Shown here: positions 22,475 to 32,603 of the stretch, one piece after another | Layout: each line of letters begins with the position of its first letter | Numbering within the stretch: the stretch's first letter is position 1 | From: Streptomyces eurythermus | GTDB taxonomy: Bacteria; Actinomycetota; Actinomycetes; Streptomycetales; Streptomycetaceae | Direction: 5' to 3' | Assembly: GCF_014649115.1 (NCBI RefSeq) | Contig: NZ_BMSK01000031.1 | Span: 1-64,000, forward strand | Length of the DNA: 64,000 nucleotides | The notes under the pieces: generated by a model | The model's database searches: none | Told to the model about the DNA's origin: nothing | Seen by the model: only the letters and a program-made list of their open reading frames with translations | Made by a program: the position numbers and the translations under genes

Positions 22475-22815
22475 GGTCCCTCCCCCGTCCGGTGAACACT
22501 GCCCAGCCTGCGCATCGTACCGGCCGGGCAGCGGCCCCGTACCGCTCCTAACAGCCGAACAGGCAGACCAGGCAATGCGGTTGCTCCAACAAAGGTCAAC
22601 TCCGCGGCCACCCGCAGGCGACCGAGGCTTACCGACCTCAGAGCGCCACCCGGTCGTCGCTGACGGGCAGGTCCTCTCGCGTGTGCCCGTCGGTCCCTGT
22701 GCCGCGTCTGCCTCGGGCCGGTGGGGCTCGTACGAGCTGGTGGTCCGGCAAGACGCGGGAACGGCGGGTTCGGATGGGGGCGTTGAGCGGGCAGGAGCGG
22801 TCCCGGCGCTCCGGC
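22475..22815. other. Gene-free stretch between two unknown genes
   Basis: Nothing definite seen. Frames on both strands are open, as is usual at this GC, but they lack start sites and conserved motifs. It should include the promoter of the gene starting at 22474. Confidence 0.4.
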
Positions 22816-23262
22816 TCAGCGGGCCATCCAGCGGTCCATCTCCCGTGCTCGCGTGTCCAACGCGGCGACGACGATGGCTGACGCGGCCCGGGGATTGCCG
22901 GGGACCTGCACATCGGACTGGACGCCACCACACACATGGCCGGGCCCCGGTTCGGGCATCTCGACATCGATGCCCGCCCGCCGCGCGAGCGCGATCGCCG
23001 TCGACACGAATCCCTCCGAAAGCGCGGTGATCACGGCGTGCCCGGCTTGGCAGTGCCAGGCGACCAGGCCGCGTACGAACTGCGCGAATACAGCGGGATC
23101 GACCTCAAGCGTGTCCGGGTCGCCCCAGTACTTGCCCTGCCCGATTCCCGAGGGCAGTCCGAGTTCCGCCTCGAAGACGCCGACCTGCCGTAGGAAGAGG
23201 CGGCCGGCACCGTTCGACGGGTTCCACAACGTCTCGTCACCGATGTCGAAGTACATGCTCAT
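22816..23262 (-). CDS. Protein of unknown function
   Basis: A 148-residue soluble protein starting at ATG 23262 (MSMYFDIGDETLW) after AGGGGGG; ATG 23256 is an alternative. The sequence begins with a strand-rich acidic part and continues with alpha/beta sequence (AGRLFLRQVGVFEAELGLPS, then GLVAWHCQAGHAVITALSEG). No known catalytic motif is recognised. The C-terminus (SAIVVAALDTRAREMDRWMA) is helical. The gene lies 142 bases downstream of the membrane protein gene, on the same strand, and could be transcribed with it. Confidence 0.65.
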   Translation of the reverse strand: MSMYFDIGDETLWNPSNGAGRLFLRQVGVFEAELGLPSGIGQGKYWGDPDTLEVDPAVFAQFVRGLVAWHCQAGHAVITALSEGFVSTAIALARRAGIDVEMPEPGPGHVCGGVQSDVQVPGNPRAASAIVVAALDTRAREMDRWMAR

Positions 23263-23404
23263 CCGCGGATCCCCCCTGTTCGGATGCCTCGGCTCAAGGT
23301 AGAAGACCGGGCGGGGGAGGGGCACTTGAGTATCCGGTGCTTTGGGGAGCCCAGGTCCGCTGCTCTCGCATGACCTCCAAAGTGCGGTAGCCCTCGGACA
23401 AGCC

Positions 23405-24661
23405 CTACTTGTCGGCGCGGCTGGACATGGCCTTGTTGAGGGCGTCGAGGATCGCGGTCTTCGCGGAGGAATCACGGGGAAGGACGAGGCTGAGGACGGC
23501 CGTGAGGATGAGGGTGACCCGCACCCCGTTCGCCACGTCGGGCGCTTGCGCCACCGCTGGGATCCAGGGCAGCGCAATGGCCGCGGTGAGGAGGACGACC
23601 GGGGGCCACACCGCGGCCGCGGTCCTGCGCAGCCGGGAAAGGGTGGTCACCGGGGGAGCCGCGGCGGTCAGGGTCTCCCAGTCGTCTTCGACCAGTGCGA
23701 GCACTCCGGTCCAGAGGGACTTGGTGACGGTGTCGAAGGAGGCTGGACCGCCGGCCCGGGCTATGGGGGTCCGGTGCTGCCGGATAACGGCGGCCAGCCG
23801 CAGTGTGTCGGCCCGCGCGGGCCCGCGCCCGTCGGGGAAGGGACGGGCGGGGAGTGCGGTCTCCGCCTTGCGGGCCGCTGTCTCCAAGGCGCGTTCCACC
23901 GCCTTTCGTGAGCGTTCCCGGAACCAGGTGGCGCGGTGGGCCTGCGTGACTTCGCAGACGTCGACCAGGCTGAGGAGCAGCAGGTCATAAGGGCGCAGGA
24001 CGGGGCGGACCACCCACTTGATCAGGGTCAGGCACATCGACATCCAGACCGCGGCGAGCATGCCTAATGCCAGGGTTATCAGTACAGCCTGGGCGCCCTC
24101 GGCGGCCAAACGCACCAGGGCGTCGCGGGCGGTGGGCCACTGTCCGCCGTGGACGCCTCCCGAGTAGGCGAAGAAGAACCAAGAGACGGAGGCGAGGACG
24201 AGGACGAGGGTCTGGAGCAAGGCCATCCGTCCGGCACGCAGACTCCGCCCGCGGGGCGGCCGTATGTACAGATGCTGGGTCCGCAGCGCCATGACGCACG
24301 CCACGACGAAGAAGCCGAAGCCGATCCACAGGAACGATGAGCGGGGCCCAGGGGCGTCATGCGTCTTGATGACGTGGTTGAGCCAGGGGAGACCAAGGGA
24401 CACCTCGTCGTTCCCGTGGACTGCCATCAGCCGGATGATCCACGGAAACGCGGCGGCGAGGAGGAGCCCACCCGGGATGGCGAGCGGCCACCACTCTTTT
24501 GTGACCTCCTGATGGATGGCTCTGCGGGCAGCGGCCCTGGCCACCGCCCTGCCGACGAGTGCGATCTCCTCCGCGCTCAGTGCGTCGGCGTGGGAGGAAG
24601 TCACACAGTTGCGGTATCGCGCGGCCTCCGCGCGGACGAGATCGATGGACGACTCGCTCAC
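23405..24661 (-). CDS. Multi-pass membrane protein of unknown function
   Basis: A 418-residue protein from GTG 24661, preceded by GGGAGG. Hydrophobic segments are visible around residues 58-80, 110-127, 148-168, 190-215 and a pair near 355-400. Between them is a cytoplasmic helical domain (about 230-340) with RKAVERALETAARKAETALP. I know no named family and see no transport signature or enzyme motif. It diverges from ettA. The long intracellular domain could bind a partner protein. Confidence 0.75.
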   Translation of the reverse strand: MSESSIDLVRAEAARYRNCVTSSHADALSAEEIALVGRAVARAAARRAIHQEVTKEWWPLAIPGGLLLAAAFPWIIRLMAVHGNDEVSLGLPWLNHVIKTHDAPGPRSSFLWIGFGFFVVACVMALRTQHLYIRPPRGRSLRAGRMALLQTLVLVLASVSWFFFAYSGGVHGGQWPTARDALVRLAAEGAQAVLITLALGMLAAVWMSMCLTLIKWVVRPVLRPYDLLLLSLVDVCEVTQAHRATWFRERSRKAVERALETAARKAETALPARPFPDGRGPARADTLRLAAVIRQHRTPIARAGGPASFDTVTKSLWTGVLALVEDDWETLTAAAPPVTTLSRLRRTAAAVWPPVVLLTAAIALPWIPAVAQAPDVANGVRVTLILTAVLSLVLPRDSSAKTAILDALNKAMSSRADK

Positions 24662-25036
24662 GGCCGTTCCTCCCGGGGCGGATGAATCAGCAGAACCCCA
24701 GCACTATGCCTGCCCGAGCTTGCCCGGACGCACGGTTCGTCACCCCCGGCCAGTGGCACGCACCTCGCCGCCCCCTTCGCCATGGAGATCGACCTGGGCC
24801 GGGTCTGAACCGGCCGCTCGGGCCCGTGAGGCCGTGATCCGGGACCGGGACGAGGTACGTCGGCAGGGGATTCGTCGTCCGAGGATGGCCGGCGGTGGCC
24901 GGCAAGGCACCGTCCCCGCCAGTAAACGCCCAGGTCAGCGCCGCCCGGCCCGGTGGGTTTCCCCGTTGGGGTGGCGGTACGGCAAGATGGGGTGTATCTG
25001 CCCACTGCCAGATTTCAAGCTGCCGGACGGTTTCTC
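24662..25036 (+). other. Divergent promoter region between membrane protein gene and ettA
   Basis: No gene is supported here. The stretch must carry promoters for both divergent genes. The bases around 24955-24995 (GGGTTTCCCCGTTGGGG, then CGGCAAGATGGGG) are the most promoter-like, but no consensus pair can be named with confidence. Frames reading through it belong to the upstream open part of the ettA frame. Confidence 0.45.
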
Positions 25037-26701
<1,665 letters not shown>

Positions 26702-26707
26702 TCGGTC

Positions 26708-27139
26708 TTGCGCCACATCTACCGCTGCCCGCTGCGCTGGGCGGACATGGACGCGTACGGCCACGTCAACAACGTGGTGTTCCTCCGCTATCTGGAGGAG
26801 GCCCGGGTCGACTTCCTGTTCCGTCCGGACAAGGACTTCCAGCAGGGGTCCGTGGTGGCGCGCCACGAGATCGACTACAAGCGGCAGCTCGTCCACCGGC
26901 ACGAGCCGGTGACCATCGAGCTGTGGGTCAGCGAGATCAAGGCCGCCTCCTTCACCCTCGCCTACGAGGTGAAGGACGGCGATCTCGTCTACGCCCGGGC
27001 GTCGACGGTCATCGTCCCGTTCGACTTCGACGCCCAGCGCCCGCGGCGGATCACCGCGGAGGAGCGTGACTTCCTCCAGGAGTACACGGACGCCGGCGAG
27101 GGCGCCGAGGCGGCCGACGGGGAGGCCGTCGCCGCATGA
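26708..27139 (+). CDS. Acyl-CoA thioesterase, hotdog fold (4HBT family)
   Basis: A 143-residue protein of the 4-hydroxybenzoyl-CoA thioesterase type. The signature DMDAYGHVNNVVFLRYLEEA lies near residue 15 and contains the catalytic aspartate and the following helix. The next strand-rich part (RHEIDYKRQLVHRHEP, AYEVKDGDLVYARAS) completes the hotdog fold. These enzymes hydrolyse acyl- or aroyl-CoA; no specific substrate can be assigned. TTG 26708 lies six bases after the ettA stop, so it is in the same transcript. Its own stop overlaps the next ATG. Confidence 0.9.
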   Translation: MRHIYRCPLRWADMDAYGHVNNVVFLRYLEEARVDFLFRPDKDFQQGSVVARHEIDYKRQLVHRHEPVTIELWVSEIKAASFTLAYEVKDGDLVYARASTVIVPFDFDAQRPRRITAEERDFLQEYTDAGEGAEAADGEAVAA

Positions 27140-27816
27140 CGGTGCTGCACCTGGCCGACGAGACGGAGGCGGCGGACCTCGCCGCCTTCCTCTCCCGGCT
27201 GCTCCACTACGACCGTGGGGCCGCGGTGCGCCTGAAGGCGGCCGGCACGGCACTCGCCGTCTTCGGCCGGCCGCCCTCCTTCGAGGTGCTGGCCGTCCGC
27301 GCGGTGCGGCTGGCCAAGCCGTACGAGGACGGGCTCGACGCCACCCTGGACGTGACCGTCTCCGCCGGCGAGCTGCTGGAGTCCGTGGACGAGCGGGCGG
27401 CCACCGCCGCCGTCCCGGACCCGGTCACCGGTCCGCCGTGGGCCGGGCTGCTGCCGCCGCGCGCCGGCTGGCGGCCCGAGCCGGGACTGCCCGCGCCGGA
27501 CGCGCTGCGCGCCACGGTCGCCGCCGCGGTGGCCGAATTCCGCTCCCGCACCGAGGAACTGGCACCCGAGGCCCGTACCCGCGCGGAGCTGGACCGGATC
27601 GGGCGGGACATCTGGTCCCGGCGGATCGAGGGCACCGGACTGCCGGTGCGGGCCGTGCACGCGGCCCAGTCCCTGGGCTTCCTGCGGCCGGGCACCGGGC
27701 CCGGTGACACCGGGCTGTTCTCCTCGGGGTCGTGGCTGCGGCTGCGGACGCCGTACGGCTCGGTGGCCGTACGGCAGGCGGGGCCGCTCGGGTCCCTCGG
27801 GGTCAGCGTGCGCTGA
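27136..27816 (+). CDS. Conserved protein of unknown function, coupled to thioesterase
   Basis: A 226-residue soluble protein whose ATG overlaps the thioesterase stop (ATGA). The N-terminal 90 residues are alpha/beta (LHYDRGAAVRLKAAGTALAV, then LAVRAVRLAKPYEDGLDATL), and a helical middle and a basic C-terminal section follow with RGRDIWSRRIEGTGLP-type sequence. No catalytic motif is obvious. Conservation of the ettA-thioesterase-this gene order in Streptomyces is my recollection. The role is unknown; the operon context might suggest something linked to translation or lipid metabolism. Confidence 0.75.
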   Translation: MTVLHLADETEAADLAAFLSRLLHYDRGAAVRLKAAGTALAVFGRPPSFEVLAVRAVRLAKPYEDGLDATLDVTVSAGELLESVDERAATAAVPDPVTGPPWAGLLPPRAGWRPEPGLPAPDALRATVAAAVAEFRSRTEELAPEARTRAELDRIGRDIWSRRIEGTGLPVRAVHAAQSLGFLRPGTGPGDTGLFSSGSWLRLRTPYGSVAVRQAGPLGSLGVSVR

Positions 27817-27846
27817 GCCGCACCGGGGCCCGACGCCGCACCCGGC

Positions 27847-28251
27847 TCAGCCGGGGGAGTTCACCATCGACGCGGCGGCGTACGTCAGGTAGTTCCACAG
27901 GGTGCGCTCGTGCTCCTCGGACAGACCCAGTTCCTCGACCGCCACCCGCATGTGCCGCAGCCAGGCGTCGTGCGCCGCCCGGTCCACGGTGAACGGGGCG
28001 TGCCGCATGCGCAGCCGGGGATGGCCGCGGTTGTCGCTGTAGGTCGTGGGGCCGCCCCAGTACTGCATCAGGAACAGGGCCAGCCGCTCCTCGGCCGGGC
28101 CCAGGTCCTCCTCCGGGTACATCGGCCGCAGGAGCGGGTCCTCGGCGACTCCCTCGTAGAAACGGTGGACGAGCCGGCGGAAGGTCTCCTCCCCGCCGAC
28201 CTGCTCGTAGAAGGTCTGCTCCTGAAGCGTGCCGCGCCGAATCTCATTCAC
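27847..28251 (-). CDS. glbO: Truncated haemoglobin, group II (GlbO type)
   Basis: A 134-residue 2-on-2 globin that binds haem and probably handles oxygen or nitric oxide. The group II pattern is clear: FYEQVGGEETFRRLVHRFYE at the N-terminus, MYPEEDL, FLMQYWGGP and the proximal histidine His84 in RMRHAPF. HDAWLRHMR carries the conserved Trp of the G helix. It is convergent with the preceding plus-strand operon and divergent from the methyltransferase gene. The ATG at 28251 gives the normal family length. Confidence 0.93.
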   Translation of the reverse strand: MNEIRRGTLQEQTFYEQVGGEETFRRLVHRFYEGVAEDPLLRPMYPEEDLGPAEERLALFLMQYWGGPTTYSDNRGHPRLRMRHAPFTVDRAAHDAWLRHMRVAVEELGLSEEHERTLWNYLTYAAASMVNSPG

Positions 28252-28326
28252 CCGTCTATCGTCTCAGACCCGGTGACCCAGGACGGAAGACTTAGGACCG
28301 CCCCGTGCGGGGGCCGCCCGCCCCTC

Positions 28327-28357
28327 CTGTGGACACAGGGCCCCTACTGTGGACACA
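28327..28357. promoter_or_regulatory. Direct repeat CTGTGGACACA before the methyltransferase gene
   Basis: The 11-mer CTGTGGACACA occurs at 28327-28337 and 28347-28357, exactly 20 bases apart, and the second copy runs into the ATG of the gene at 28357. It might bind a regulator on one face of the helix or be a by-product of duplication. No protein can be named for it. Confidence 0.5.
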
Positions 28358-29331
28358 TGGGCTACGACACCGGCACCGAGGCTCTCGCCGACGCGGCGCG
28401 GGCCGAACTGGTGCGGCGCATCGACGCCGACGGGGCCTGGGCGGACGACCCGGTGTGGCGGGAGGCGTTCGCGGCGGTGCCCCGGCACCTGTTCGTGCCG
28501 TACTACTACGTCCCCGGGCCGCGCGGGTACGAGCGCCGCTGGGGCGAGAGCCCCGAGCCGGCGGCCAGGGAACGCTGGGTGCGCGGCGCCTACGCGGACG
28601 TGCCGCTGGCCACCCGGCTGCGCGACGGCGAGCTGGTCTCCTCCAGCAGCCAGCCCTCCCTGATGGCCCGGATGCTGGTCGCCCTGCGCGTCGAGGACGG
28701 CGACCGGGTCCTGGAGGTGGGCGCCGGCACCGGCTACAACGCGGCCCTGCTCGCCCACCGGCTCGGCGACGGCGGCCTGGTGACCACCGTCGACCTGGAA
28801 CCGGAGATCACCGAGTCGGCCCGGCGGCACCTCGCGGCGGCCGGCTACCACCCGGCCGTGGTCACCGGCGACGGGGCGCGCGGAGTGCCCGAACGCGCCC
28901 CCTACGACCGGATCATCGCCACCTGCGAGCTGTGCGCGGTGCCGCGCGCCTGGCTCGCCCAGTGCCGCCCCGGCGCGCGCGTCCTCACCCCGCTCGCCAC
29001 CGGACTGCTCGCCCTGACCGTGCGGGACGCGGAGCACGCCGAGGGCCGCTTCCTGCCCGGGGCCGTCTTCTTCGTGCCGCTGCGCGGCCAGGGCCGGGCC
29101 GGAGCCGGGAGCGTCAGCCTGGCCGGACTGCCCGCCCGGGCCCGCGAGCAGGAGCCGCTGCGCTTCCTGCTCGAGCTGACCCGCGGCGCCCTCGGCCCCC
29201 GGGAGGCGTACGCGCTGTGGGAGCGCGAGGGCGAGCCCGGCCGCGGCCGCTACGGCGTCACGGTCCGCGGCGAGCACGCCTGGGCCTGGCTGGACGACCC
29301 TGAGGGGCCGTACGCCTGGCCGCTGTCCTGA
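28357..29331 (+). CDS. SAM-dependent methyltransferase, protein-L-isoaspartate type
   Basis: A 324-residue methyltransferase of the PCMT family. After an N-terminal region with VPRHLFVPYYYVPGPRGYE, the SAM-binding motif I is VLEVGAGTGYNAALLA (about residues 122-137), followed by VTTVDLEPEI and RIIATCELCAVP. SSSSQPSLMARML just before it is the usual conserved stretch. Such proteins repair or modify isoaspartate or carry out related carboxyl methylation; in actinomycetes some serve in RiPP maturation, but no precursor gene is nearby. ATG 28357 is nearly leaderless, with the second copy of the direct repeat just before it. Confidence 0.88.
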   Translation: MGYDTGTEALADAARAELVRRIDADGAWADDPVWREAFAAVPRHLFVPYYYVPGPRGYERRWGESPEPAARERWVRGAYADVPLATRLRDGELVSSSSQPSLMARMLVALRVEDGDRVLEVGAGTGYNAALLAHRLGDGGLVTTVDLEPEITESARRHLAAAGYHPAVVTGDGARGVPERAPYDRIIATCELCAVPRAWLAQCRPGARVLTPLATGLLALTVRDAEHAEGRFLPGAVFFVPLRGQGRAGAGSVSLAGLPARAREQEPLRFLLELTRGALGPREAYALWEREGEPGRGRYGVTVRGEHAWAWLDDPEGPYAWPLS

Positions 29332-29337
29332 GCGCGG

Positions 29338-31125
29338 TCAGCCCCGGCGGACGGTGATCGTCGTCCAGGCGCCCACGTGCACCCGGTCACCGTCCTGGAG
29401 CGGGACCGGCACGAACGGCTGGATCGGCTCCTCGGACATGTTGACGGTGGTGCCGTTGGTCGAGTTCTGGTCGACGACCGCCCAGCTGCCGTCCGGCTGC
29501 TGCACCAGCATGGCGTGCTGGTGCGAGACGCCCGGGTCCTCCGGCGGCACCGACAGGTCGATGTCCGGGGTGTCGCCGGTGGAGTGCCGGCGGCGCCCGA
29601 TGGTCACCTGGTTGCCGGTGAGCGTGCGCTGCTGCTCGGGCGAGTACGCGGGCAGGTTCAGGCCCGCGGCCTCGGGGCCGGAGCGCTGCATCATCGCCAT
29701 GAAGTACTCGCGGTCCGGGCCGATGGTCGCGGTCCAGGTGCCCGACCGGGCGCCCTGGGACTGGGACTGGTGCGGGGCCTGGGGCGCCTGCGGGGCCTGG
29801 GCCTGCTGAGGTGCCTGCGGGAACCCGCCCGGTCCGCCCGGTCCGCCCGGTCGTCCGCCGGGACCGCCCTGTCCGGGCGGTGCCTGGGTGGCGCCGGGAT
29901 GCGGGTAGCCGTAGCCGCCGCCCTGGCCGCCGGTGTCCTGGCCCGGGCCGCCGGACGACGGCGGGGAGATCACCCAGTCGTCCTCACCGGCCGGGGGCCG
30001 GCGGTTCCCGCGCGGGAACGCGGGCGGGGCGGGCGGAGCCGAGGCACCGGCCTGCTGGAACGCCTGCGGCGCGCCGCCGGGACCGCCGGGTCCGCCCGGA
30101 CCGGGCGGGGGCGGAACCGGACGCGAGGGGTCCCCGCCGAAGCCGGAGGGACCGGGGCCGCCAGGGCCGCCGGGAGCACCGGGACCCGACGGGCCGCCGG
30201 GACGGGAGGGATTGCCGGGACCCTGCCCCGGACCGCCGCCGAACCCGGACGGGCCGGACGGACCGGAGGGACCGCCGGAACCGGGACCCTGCCCCGGACC
30301 GCCGCCGAACCCCGACGGACCGGAGGGAGCACCGCCCCCCGGGCCCTGCCCGGGACCGCCGCCGAAGCCGGACGGCGGCCCCGCCGGACGACCGGCACCG
30401 GGACCACCGGGACCACCGGGACCGGCCGGACCCCCGGGACCACCAGGACCCCCGGGACCACCGGCACCAGGACCACCGGGCTGCTGACCGGGGAACCCAC
30501 CGGGACCGGCACCCTGCCCCGGGAACCCGCCGGGACCGGACGCGCCACCGGCACCGGGACCACCGGCGCCAGGCCCATTGGGCCCACCGGGACCACCAGG
30601 CCCCTGTCCGAACCCCTGCGGGGGCGCGGGCGGGCGGCGGTCGCCGGGCGGGAAGGGCGGCCGGCCCGAGGGGCCGGGGCCGAACGGGGTCGGGCCCGAC
30701 GGCTCGCTGCCGAAGGACGGGATCGGTTCGGCGGGCCGGTTCACCTGCGAGGGCCGGGAGCCCTGGTACTCGTACCCGTCACCGCCGCCGTAGGTCGCGC
30801 TGGGCGGCTGGAACCGGGGCTGCGGCGGGCGCGGCGCGGCCGGGGTGTACGAGGTCGCCGTGTTGGTCAGGAAGTTCCACCGGCACTCCTCGCAGAACGG
30901 CGCGCCGCCCTCGCGGGGCGTACGGCACTGCGGGCACAGCTCCGGTTCGGGGTCGGCCGCGGCGGGACCGGGCCGGCCGGGCGCACCGGCGGGCGGCGGG
31001 AAGCCGTAGCCGCCGGCGCCCGGGGGCGGCGGCGGGGGCGGAGGTACGGCACCGGCCATGCGGTGACCGCAGACCTCGCACCAGTCGTCGGAACCCGACT
31101 GGTGTCCGTTCGGGCAGGTCGGCAT
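29338..31125 (-). CDS. FHA-domain protein with zinc ribbons and Gly/Pro-rich linker
   Basis: A 595-residue signalling protein. The N-terminus has two Cys pairs (CPNGHQSGSDDWCEVCGH) and a second ribbon (CPQCRTPREGGAPFCEEC). A very long Gly/Pro/Gln-rich disordered region (about residues 150-430) follows, with units like SGFGGGPGQGPG repeated. The C-terminal 90 residues are an FHA domain (VTIGRRRHS, SHQHAMLVQ, VVDQNSTNGTTVN), which binds phosphothreonine. It ends the operon containing the kinase PknG and a PP2C phosphatase, so it is a probable phosphorylated target or effector, comparable in role to mycobacterial GarA. The linker may drive clustering. Confidence 0.9.
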   Translation of the reverse strand: MPTCPNGHQSGSDDWCEVCGHRMAGAVPPPPPPPPGAGGYGFPPPAGAPGRPGPAAADPEPELCPQCRTPREGGAPFCEECRWNFLTNTATSYTPAAPRPPQPRFQPPSATYGGGDGYEYQGSRPSQVNRPAEPIPSFGSEPSGPTPFGPGPSGRPPFPPGDRRPPAPPQGFGQGPGGPGGPNGPGAGGPGAGGASGPGGFPGQGAGPGGFPGQQPGGPGAGGPGGPGGPGGPAGPGGPGGPGAGRPAGPPSGFGGGPGQGPGGGAPSGPSGFGGGPGQGPGSGGPSGPSGPSGFGGGPGQGPGNPSRPGGPSGPGAPGGPGGPGPSGFGGDPSRPVPPPPGPGGPGGPGGAPQAFQQAGASAPPAPPAFPRGNRRPPAGEDDWVISPPSSGGPGQDTGGQGGGYGYPHPGATQAPPGQGGPGGRPGGPGGPGGFPQAPQQAQAPQAPQAPHQSQSQGARSGTWTATIGPDREYFMAMMQRSGPEAAGLNLPAYSPEQQRTLTGNQVTIGRRRHSTGDTPDIDLSVPPEDPGVSHQHAMLVQQPDGSWAVVDQNSTNGTTVNMSEEPIQPFVPVPLQDGDRVHVGAWTTITVRRG

Positions 31126-31159
31126 GTCGGTGCTTCCCCTTCTCCTACGCTCTGGAGGG

Positions 31160-32488
31160 TCACTTCTTCACACGGACGGTCTTGGTGGACCGGGTCTCCA
31201 GAGTCATCTCGTCGGCCTCCGTGACCCTCGTCTTCAACCGCACAGTACCTGTCGCGGCGTCGACCACGTCCACCACCTTCGCAAGCAGTTTCGCAGTATC
31301 GGCGTTGCCGGAGGCGTTCGCGAGCTGAACCGCCCTCCCCAGTTTGGCCGTTGCTCCATCGAAATCGCCCGCTTTGCGCAGGTCGATACCCTGCTGGATG
31401 ACTTGTGCCAGTTCGGCCTGCCCGGTGTAGTGGGCGACTTGGGGGCTCATGGCGGTCGAGGCCGCCGCGTCGTCGGTCCACACGGCCCGTACGAGGCCCT
31501 GCGCGCCGAGGTTCTGTACCGTTCCGTCCGGTTGCGGGACCACCAGGGAGACCCGCGCCGCCAGCATCTCCTGGCCCAGTCCGGCCGGCGGGACCGTCAC
31601 GGACAGGTGGTAGTCGCGGGACTCGTCGCCCCAGGATCCGGTCGGATAGTCCCCGGCGCGCGGCCCGGCCTCGGTGCGACGGTGCGTCAAGTCCTCGACG
31701 GCGGGCGCGACTTGCTTGACGAACCGGAGGGCCGCCCCGGCCGGCGTCCACACCCGCAGGGCGACGTCGGCGACCTCCTTGCCCATCGCCGTCTCCATCA
31801 TCCGCGTGAAGTCGGCGGCGAGCCCGGCCGGATCGGCGACGATGTCGGCGGTGCCGAGCAGCGCCGAGGCGATGCCTGTGACTTCTTTCACGTCCCAGTC
31901 CGTGCCCACGCCCCGCGCGTCACAGGTGAACCGGCCCGCGCAGGCGTCCAGGGTGGCCCGCAGGTCCGCGGGCGACTCGTGTTCGTTGCGGCCGTCGGTG
32001 AGCAGGATGCCGTGCCGGAGGGTGACGTCCGCCGCGGACAGCAGCCGGTCGGCGAGCCGCAGCCAGGTGCCGATGGCCGTGCCGCCGCCCGCGCTCAGCC
32101 GGCGCAGTGCCTGCTTGGCCTGCTCGCGGGTGGTGGCGTCGGCGACCGCGAGCCGCCCGCCGCCCGGGTAGACCTCCTGGGCGACGTGGGTGCCGCCGAT
32201 CACCGCGAACCGGGTGCCGTCGCGCAGGGTGTCGATCGCGGCGGCCGTGGCCTCCCGGGCGCCGCGCATCTTCGCGGGCGGGTACTCCATGGAGCCCGAG
32301 CAGTCGACCATGACCGCCACCGCGGCGCAGGGCCGCCCCGGCGGCACGAGGGCGCCGCCGAGGGTGCCGCCGCCGGTCGCGGTCACCGTCACTATGGCGT
32401 CGACCTGGCTGCCGCCCTCGGGCAGGTACTCGTTCTGGTAGACGTCCACCGAGAACCGCGGTCCGTCCGGCTTCGCGAAATTGGCCAT
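31160..32488 (-). CDS. von Willebrand factor A domain protein
   Basis: A 442-residue protein with a VWA domain. VMVDCSGSM (about residue 67) is the MIDAS metal-binding DxSxS motif, and LLTDGRNEHES near 165 supplies the later MIDAS loop. A beta-rich part follows, and the C-terminus is helical (AGDFDGATAKLGRAVQLANA). ATG 32488 (MANFAKPDG) is preferred: the in-frame ATG 32500 lies directly on the GAGGGGG site, leaving no spacing. VWA proteins mediate metal-dependent protein binding. Its place between the phosphatase and FHA genes, with 34 bases to the next gene, marks it as a component of the same signalling system. Confidence 0.9.
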   Translation of the reverse strand: MANFAKPDGPRFSVDVYQNEYLPEGGSQVDAIVTVTATGGGTLGGALVPPGRPCAAVAVMVDCSGSMEYPPAKMRGAREATAAAIDTLRDGTRFAVIGGTHVAQEVYPGGGRLAVADATTREQAKQALRRLSAGGGTAIGTWLRLADRLLSAADVTLRHGILLTDGRNEHESPADLRATLDACAGRFTCDARGVGTDWDVKEVTGIASALLGTADIVADPAGLAADFTRMMETAMGKEVADVALRVWTPAGAALRFVKQVAPAVEDLTHRRTEAGPRAGDYPTGSWGDESRDYHLSVTVPPAGLGQEMLAARVSLVVPQPDGTVQNLGAQGLVRAVWTDDAAASTAMSPQVAHYTGQAELAQVIQQGIDLRKAGDFDGATAKLGRAVQLANASGNADTAKLLAKVVDVVDAATGTVRLKTRVTEADEMTLETRSTKTVRVKK

Positions 32489-32603
32489 GCTGTGACGCAT
32501 CCCCCTCGATTGCCTCGCCCACGCCGGGCGCCGGCCGCGAGCGGACCGGTCCCCTCCGGTCCGCCCCGGCTTCCCCGTGCCGCAGTCCCGAGGGCTACGG
32601 CCT

